From assembly GCA_014885115.2 (NCBI GenBank), contig WKLE02003861.1, positions 1 through 24,444 on the forward strand: a stretch of 24,444 nt of DNA. The letters are read 5' to 3'. Positions 21,359 through 24,444 of the stretch are shown here, in pieces. Every line of letters begins with the position of its first letter. Position 1 is the first letter of the stretch. A program made the position numbers and the translations under genes. The DNA is from Asterionellopsis glacialis. Lineage: Eukaryota > Bacillariophyta > Plagiogrammaphyceae > Rhaphoneidales > Asterionellopsidaceae. The notes below the pieces were generated by a model, which did no database searches, had not been told where the DNA came from, and was given only the letters and a program-made list of their open reading frames with translations.

Positions 21359-21935
21359 CTAAACAACAAGCTTTTTGAATTGTTCGAAATCCAGCTCCCC
21401 ACCATAAGGAACCCCCGCTTCCTGCATTATTTCATCGACATCTTTGGCAGTGACGTGTCGGCCCATTTTCTTCATGCCGCTGTATAGTTCTTCCCTCGAA
21501 ATTGTATTGGTCCCTGACTTATCGAATTCTCGGAAAGCCCGCCATAAGTCTGCGTCTGGAATGGCCACAAATGACGTCATAAGTAGCACAGCAAAGTCAT
21601 CAAAGTCAATCATGGTTTTTCCCTCTCGATCAACTTTGGAGAACATTTTACGTAACTCTTCTTCACGAATGATTTTCCCTAGTTTTTTCATCGCCAATCT
21701 CAAGTCGTTAAGACTTATTAAACCTATCATTTAAACGCAAAAGAGGAGAAAGTATACCGAAACCAACTGCAAGTTGAGTGTTTTTGTTTTTGGATGATTA
21801 ATATTTTTCGGTTGCAGACCTCATGCACAGAATATTGTCAAGCGTTTCCTCACCATCATGATCTTTGTCGTACATATCAAATGCATTTCGTATAGAGTTG
21901 AAATCTTTTTCTGACACATCAATACTAGTAGACAT
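21359..21935 (-). CDS. Calmodulin-like EF-hand protein (copy 2)
   Basis: The coding sequence is complement(join(21359..21723, 21854..21935)), encoding 148 residues. Exon lengths (82 and 365 nt) and intron phase are identical to copy 1; the intron is 130 nt (GTGAGG...TAG). The N-termini are alike (M[ST]TSI..SE, NAF.MYDKD.DG). Loop 1 is DKDHDGLISLND (Asp at position 12). Loop 2, DREGKTMIDFDD, is weak at position 5. Loop 3, DKSGTNTISREE, is canonical with Glu at position 12. The fourth motif again reads AGVP..GE. It is likely a calcium-sensor paralogue of copy 1, but with its strongest site in the third hand rather than the first two. An internal ATG at 21730 lies in the intron end and is not the true start. 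Confidence 0.93.
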
Positions 21936-24200
21936 TGTTGATGCTGATGAAACTTTTAGAGATCAGTTATCTTATTGCAAGTTGTTTCTATTTTCGCTGA
22001 GGTTGATTTTTTGTGGAGAAAACATCAAGCTAATACGCGAAGAAAGCAAGACTGAACACACGCATGCATTATTTCAGAAAGAGACAAATGTCCATGTGTG
22101 ATTCAATCAGGAAAGCATTACGACTAAAAGCATGATCAAGAGACGACGGCATGCTTTGCCTCATGCTGTATTTTTCAGAAGTCTGATGTCTGATGTCGCA
22201 ACGGCATTGAGACACAATAGGCTAGTAGTGTCAGGTGTCTTCGACCAAGCTTCGGCGTTCGGGTTGAGAAGATGCTCTGAAGATAAGAAGTAGACTCTCT
22301 AGAGAGAGTAAAAATAACGTCTTTTTCAGAATTACACACATTCAAAATTTTGGCAAGCAGGAAAAAAATTGTTGAACAACTACAAGATTCGTAAAACCAT
22401 CTCTTGTAAACGCAAAATCAAATATTATACATAAATTATTGTTGTGAATAGTATTGGGTACATAATAAATATACATATAGTATAGACAAAGATCATAGCT
22501 GTAATAGCAGAGGTACAAAGATCGTGTATAGGTCCTTCATAGTCTCTGGTACTCGTACAGCACTAGAATGCTCACTCACCACTTCATTTATTCGGCAAAG
22601 TGGACTACCTGTAGGTCCTACCTGGTAATTGATGGAACAGATAACACCGGTAGGCAGGACTCTAGAGGAGCAAGGACATAACCGGTAGTACTGACTGTGA
22701 GAAAAGAGCGTCCGTCCGGCCCCCGGGTAGATCTATCCCGAGATCAAATTTCCAACATCACGAAATAAATACATGCTAATTTCTTGGTGTTCGTCAATAC
22801 AGTAGCTTTACAGTATGCCTCTAGAGCTAAAGTGAGTTTGAAATTAGGAGAATGTGGAAAAGAAGCGATCAAAAACTCAATGACATGATTAATCAAGATC
22901 CCAGGACGAGAGAAAGTAATTTAAATCTCAGGATTTGCATCCCATTTCTTACACGTTAGATGACCCACAAACTAGAAGTAGGTTCCTGACGAGGTTCTAT
23001 ATCCAGCAGAAGATACAGAATGGTTTCATTGCAATAAACAGCTACGCGTTAAAGAATCCTGAATGCTGAATAGTTCACATAGTTCTTTGAGATGAAGAGT
23101 AAAAGTCAAATCTGCTGGTAGCATGCGTGCTTCAAATATTTTTAACCCCGATTCACAAGTAACTTGTACAAACACCACGAACTGCTGTATGTGTAGTTCG
23201 TTATAGAGTCCAGGATAATGTTCTCAGTAATTTTCATTGCATTTGTAGCCCTTATGCTTAGCAACAAACAAGAAGACTGTATCGTTTACCTTGTATTGGT
23301 GATGTCCAGCATCTCTCCATACTCTATATCTTGATCATGTATTATAAAATATTATACGCCCCTCTTCAAAAATAACGCGTCCGTTGGAAACTTGTCTTCT
23401 AAGGATATTGCCAAACTTTATAGAGCTGTGCGACCTAGAAACAGAGGAAAAATTAGGATGTTCCCGCTCGCGTAGATGCCCTTCCCCAGGCTATACCGGA
23501 ACAGTTAATATATGTTGGTAAACAATCAGAAGATGATCGAACCCCTAATAACTTTAAGTAGGAGCACAGTGTACACTAATCCGGGTTCAATTGTTAAAGT
23601 TTACTGCATTATTATTACATTTTTACTCTCGTTTACACCACTCAAACGAGTAGAAGTAGTCCCAGGTGATTCCAATTTCTTCGCAAAAACTAGATGTTAA
23701 AAAAATGTAGGACCCAACTCCTATTCGACAAAATTGTTATAGTATTCGACAATATTGAATTATTGGTGTACGTTACATATAAATATACTTAGAATGGAGT
23801 ATGTTTGATACTTTTATTACGTCATATTTCTAATAGTAGGAGTCAATACACAAGAATGAGAAATCTCTATCCCGTGTTTTTCTGAATTTCACTTAAACAA
23901 GTAGACGAACGGAATGTGAACGGATATTCAGTATAGACCGTTGAAAGTATACCAACCTCATTGTCGTATACTATATATAAAACAAGGTAAATCTTGTATA
24001 CACAAATATCCAAGCATTCATAAGATTACGAAATAATTTAAAAATTTGCCTGTCACGGATTTTCGCCCTTTTCGTCGATTCTCCGAGAATCACTGATAGA
24101 ACAAAAAAGGTCCATTTTTAACAACCATAAATTCTTCTCCATCCACAATATCATAATTATTTCACAAGATTCATGCATCGTTGGGTGGACACAGTGAAGA
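21936..24200. other. Intergenic region, no supported gene
   Basis: About 2.3 kb with no convincing open frame, tRNA or element protein. CpG frequency looks ordinary. It has one TACCTGGTA palindrome at 22619-22627 and a small perfect hairpin GATTCT-CCG-AGAATC near 24077. The right end should be the promoter of the gene at 24201. Confidence 0.55.
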
Positions 24201-24444
24201 ATGAACAAGATCATACTAATACCATGTCTTCTTCTCTTTACCTGTTTGAGCTTCTCTCATGCAACAAAGAATCGAACACTAAATGATGAAATCCATCGAA
24301 AGGGTTCGAGTGGTTACACCGTACGAGATTTGCAGAGTATGCCAAATATTGATGTCTTAATGGAGACTGATGATATCCTGCTAGAAGGAAATTCGATAAA
24401 ATCATTGTCCCAAGAGTCTGAGCTTCACTTAACTGATGATGGGC
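24201..24444 (+). CDS. Secreted or membrane-targeted protein, N-terminal part only
   Basis: An ATG at 24201 opens a frame that stays open to the window edge (81 codons). The first 21 residues form a classic signal peptide: a short basic N-region (MNK), a hydrophobic core (IILIPCLLLFTCLSF), and a likely cleavage after SHA. The following residues (TKNRTLNDEIHRKG...) are polar, acidic and Leu-containing, with one N-glycosylation sequon (NRT) close to the cleavage site. I recognise no family from this fragment. Entry into the secretory pathway is the only functional statement I can support. Confidence 0.75.
   Translation, partial: MNKIILIPCLLLFTCLSFSHATKNRTLNDEIHRKGSSGYTVRDLQSMPNIDVLMETDDILLEGNSIKSLSQESELHLTDDG

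Noticed and set aside
23580..23600. GGGTTCAATTG resembling a tRNA B box
   Set aside because: No acceptor, D-arm or anticodon stem can be built around it.

Overview
The window looks like nuclear DNA of a microalga, most likely a diatom (stramenopile). I infer this from short GT-AG introns (78-161 nt), a membrane-anchored protein with plant-type GxIP leucine-rich repeats, a three-module CbxX/CfxQ-type AAA+ protein with a Cys/His-rich N-terminus, ankyrin repeats with a 35-residue period, and calmodulin-like EF-hand proteins. The species call rests on gene style only; I could run no search.

Layout: 1-2296 is intergenic, with a near-perfect 28-bp-arm hairpin (1496-1554), five copies of the palindrome TACCWGGTA, and an 84-nt tandem repeat just upstream of the first gene. 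2297-5511 (+) is a three-exon gene for a 968-residue transmembrane LRR protein. It converges on 5838-10568 (-), a gene for a protein of more than 1500 residues with three AAA+ modules, whose first exon I cannot find. Next come tRNA-Leu(CAA) on the minus strand (10853-10934) and a 232-nt assembly gap (10934-11165) that cuts off the tRNA's first base.

11166-16919 has no recognisable gene and is almost free of CpG: I count nine in about 5.75 kb, while about 11 occur in the roughly 100 bp from 16991. CpG returns abruptly at about 16920. 16920-17979 carries seven TACCWGGTA copies and leads into an intronless ankyrin gene (17980-19845, +).

Downstream, facing the ankyrin gene, are two tandem paralogous EF-hand genes (20245-20833 and 21359-21935, both minus) with identical exon lengths (82 + 365 nt). 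A decayed tandem copy of the first one's 3' end lies at 20007-20112. 21936-24200 is intergenic. A secreted protein begins at 24201 and runs off the window.

The genes do not form an operon or an obvious pathway. The LRR, AAA+, ankyrin and EF-hand proteins are surface-recognition, remodelling, scaffold and calcium-sensing types, so a shared signalling theme is possible but is only a guess. The most unexplained signals are the CpG desert, the TACCWGGTA palindrome family, the covarying hairpin in the 84-nt tandem repeat, and the missing start of the AAA+ gene.
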